From contig CAZEFK010000063.1 of the NCBI GenBank assembly GCA_964511405.1, positions 1 to 33,399 of the forward strand: DNA of 33,399 nt, given 5' to 3'. The stretch comes from CAZEFK01 sp964511405 (GTDB taxonomy: Bacteria; Pseudomonadota; Alphaproteobacteria; Elsterales; Elsteraceae). The notes beneath the pieces were generated by a model, which saw only the letters and a list, made by a program, of their open reading frames with translations, was not told the DNA's origin and searched no databases. Of this stretch, positions 33,255-33,399 are shown one piece after another. Positions within the stretch are counted from its first letter, which is position 1. Each line of letters starts with the position of its first letter. Position numbers and translations under genes: made by a program.

Positions 33255-33271
33255 GCGGCCGACGCGCTCAC
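33251..33271 (+). terminator. Hairpin at the end of the GIY-YIG gene
   Basis: GTGAGCG (33251-33257) and CGCTCAC (33265-33271) form a 7-bp stem with a 7-nt loop that includes the stop codon. No T-tract follows, so intrinsic termination is uncertain. Confidence 0.25.
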
Positions 33272-33291
33272 TCCTCGTCCTATCTTCCTAT

Positions 33292-33315
33292 CGTCATCCC
33301 CGCGAAGGCGGGGAT
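33292..33315. repeat. REP-like hairpin element
   Basis: ATCCCCGC (33296-33303), a GAAG loop and GCGGGGAT (33308-33315) make a perfect 8-bp stem. CGTCATCCCCGCGAAGGCGG followed by GGATCCAG is a form of short dispersed palindrome familiar from many proteobacterial intergenic regions. It begins with the same CGTCATCCCC as the element at 17995. Confidence 0.65.
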
Positions 33316-33399
33316 CCAGCTGGCTCGACGTTATTACCAAGTGCCTCAGAGCCTGACTCAAAAGTTTTGATTCGGCGTCATGCGGTTGCAAGACGGCGG

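Overview
The window is high-GC DNA (most genes near 70% GC with strong G/C third positions). Its gene families point to an alphaproteobacterium, probably in or near the Rhodospirillales; this placement is inferred from gene content, not from a marker gene. I saw no rRNA, tRNA, CRISPR array, transposase or phage gene.

Region 1 (1-5995, minus strand) is a five-gene operon read right to left. It holds a very unusual ABC-exporter-like protein whose nucleotide-binding motifs are all altered, a small cyclic-nucleotide-binding protein, a COG4671-type glycosyltransferase, a GT4 glycosyltransferase and the start of a third glycosyltransferase. A plausible sigma-70 promoter lies just upstream. Region 2 (6128-12025, plus) is a complete Yej/Dpp-type peptide ABC importer: fused double ATPase, binding protein and two permeases, each overlapping the next by ATGA. 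It is followed after 4 bp by a 1259-residue hybrid histidine kinase and a receiver-only response regulator (12030-16216), so sensing and transport may be co-expressed. Region 3 (16301-17990) holds a Bcr/CflA-type MFS exporter and a GNAT acetyltransferase.

Region 4 (17995-24253) is a regulatory block. On the minus strand are a LuxR-type HTH protein, a PAS_5-like protein and a tiny chemoreceptor-like fragment whose 3' end is formed by a palindromic repeat element. On the plus strand are two tandem paralogues of a SARP-like regulator (OmpR-type DNA-binding domain, BTAD, TolB-like domain, TPRs). Both carry the same upstream module: direct repeats 11 bp apart, 14 bp before a -10-like box.

Region 5 (24711-28303) looks like acquired accessory DNA, since stretches drop to about 42-45% GC. 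It is a tight three-gene cassette: a protein with two ribbon-helix-helix-like halves, an unrecognised 147-residue protein, and a 906-residue protein joining a SAMHD1/dGTPase-like HD domain to a C-terminal phosphoribosyltransferase-like domain. This is the best candidate for an undescribed system, possibly anti-phage defence through nucleotide metabolism.

Region 6 (28431-33399) returns to host-like composition. It holds two divergent SAM methyltransferases around an AT-rich palindrome, a heparinase II/III-like protein without a signal peptide, a methylglyoxal synthase with an apparently degenerate second copy of its own domain at the N-terminus, a GIY-YIG nuclease-like protein and a REP-like hairpin. 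The hairpin shares a boundary decamer with the palindromic element in region 4.
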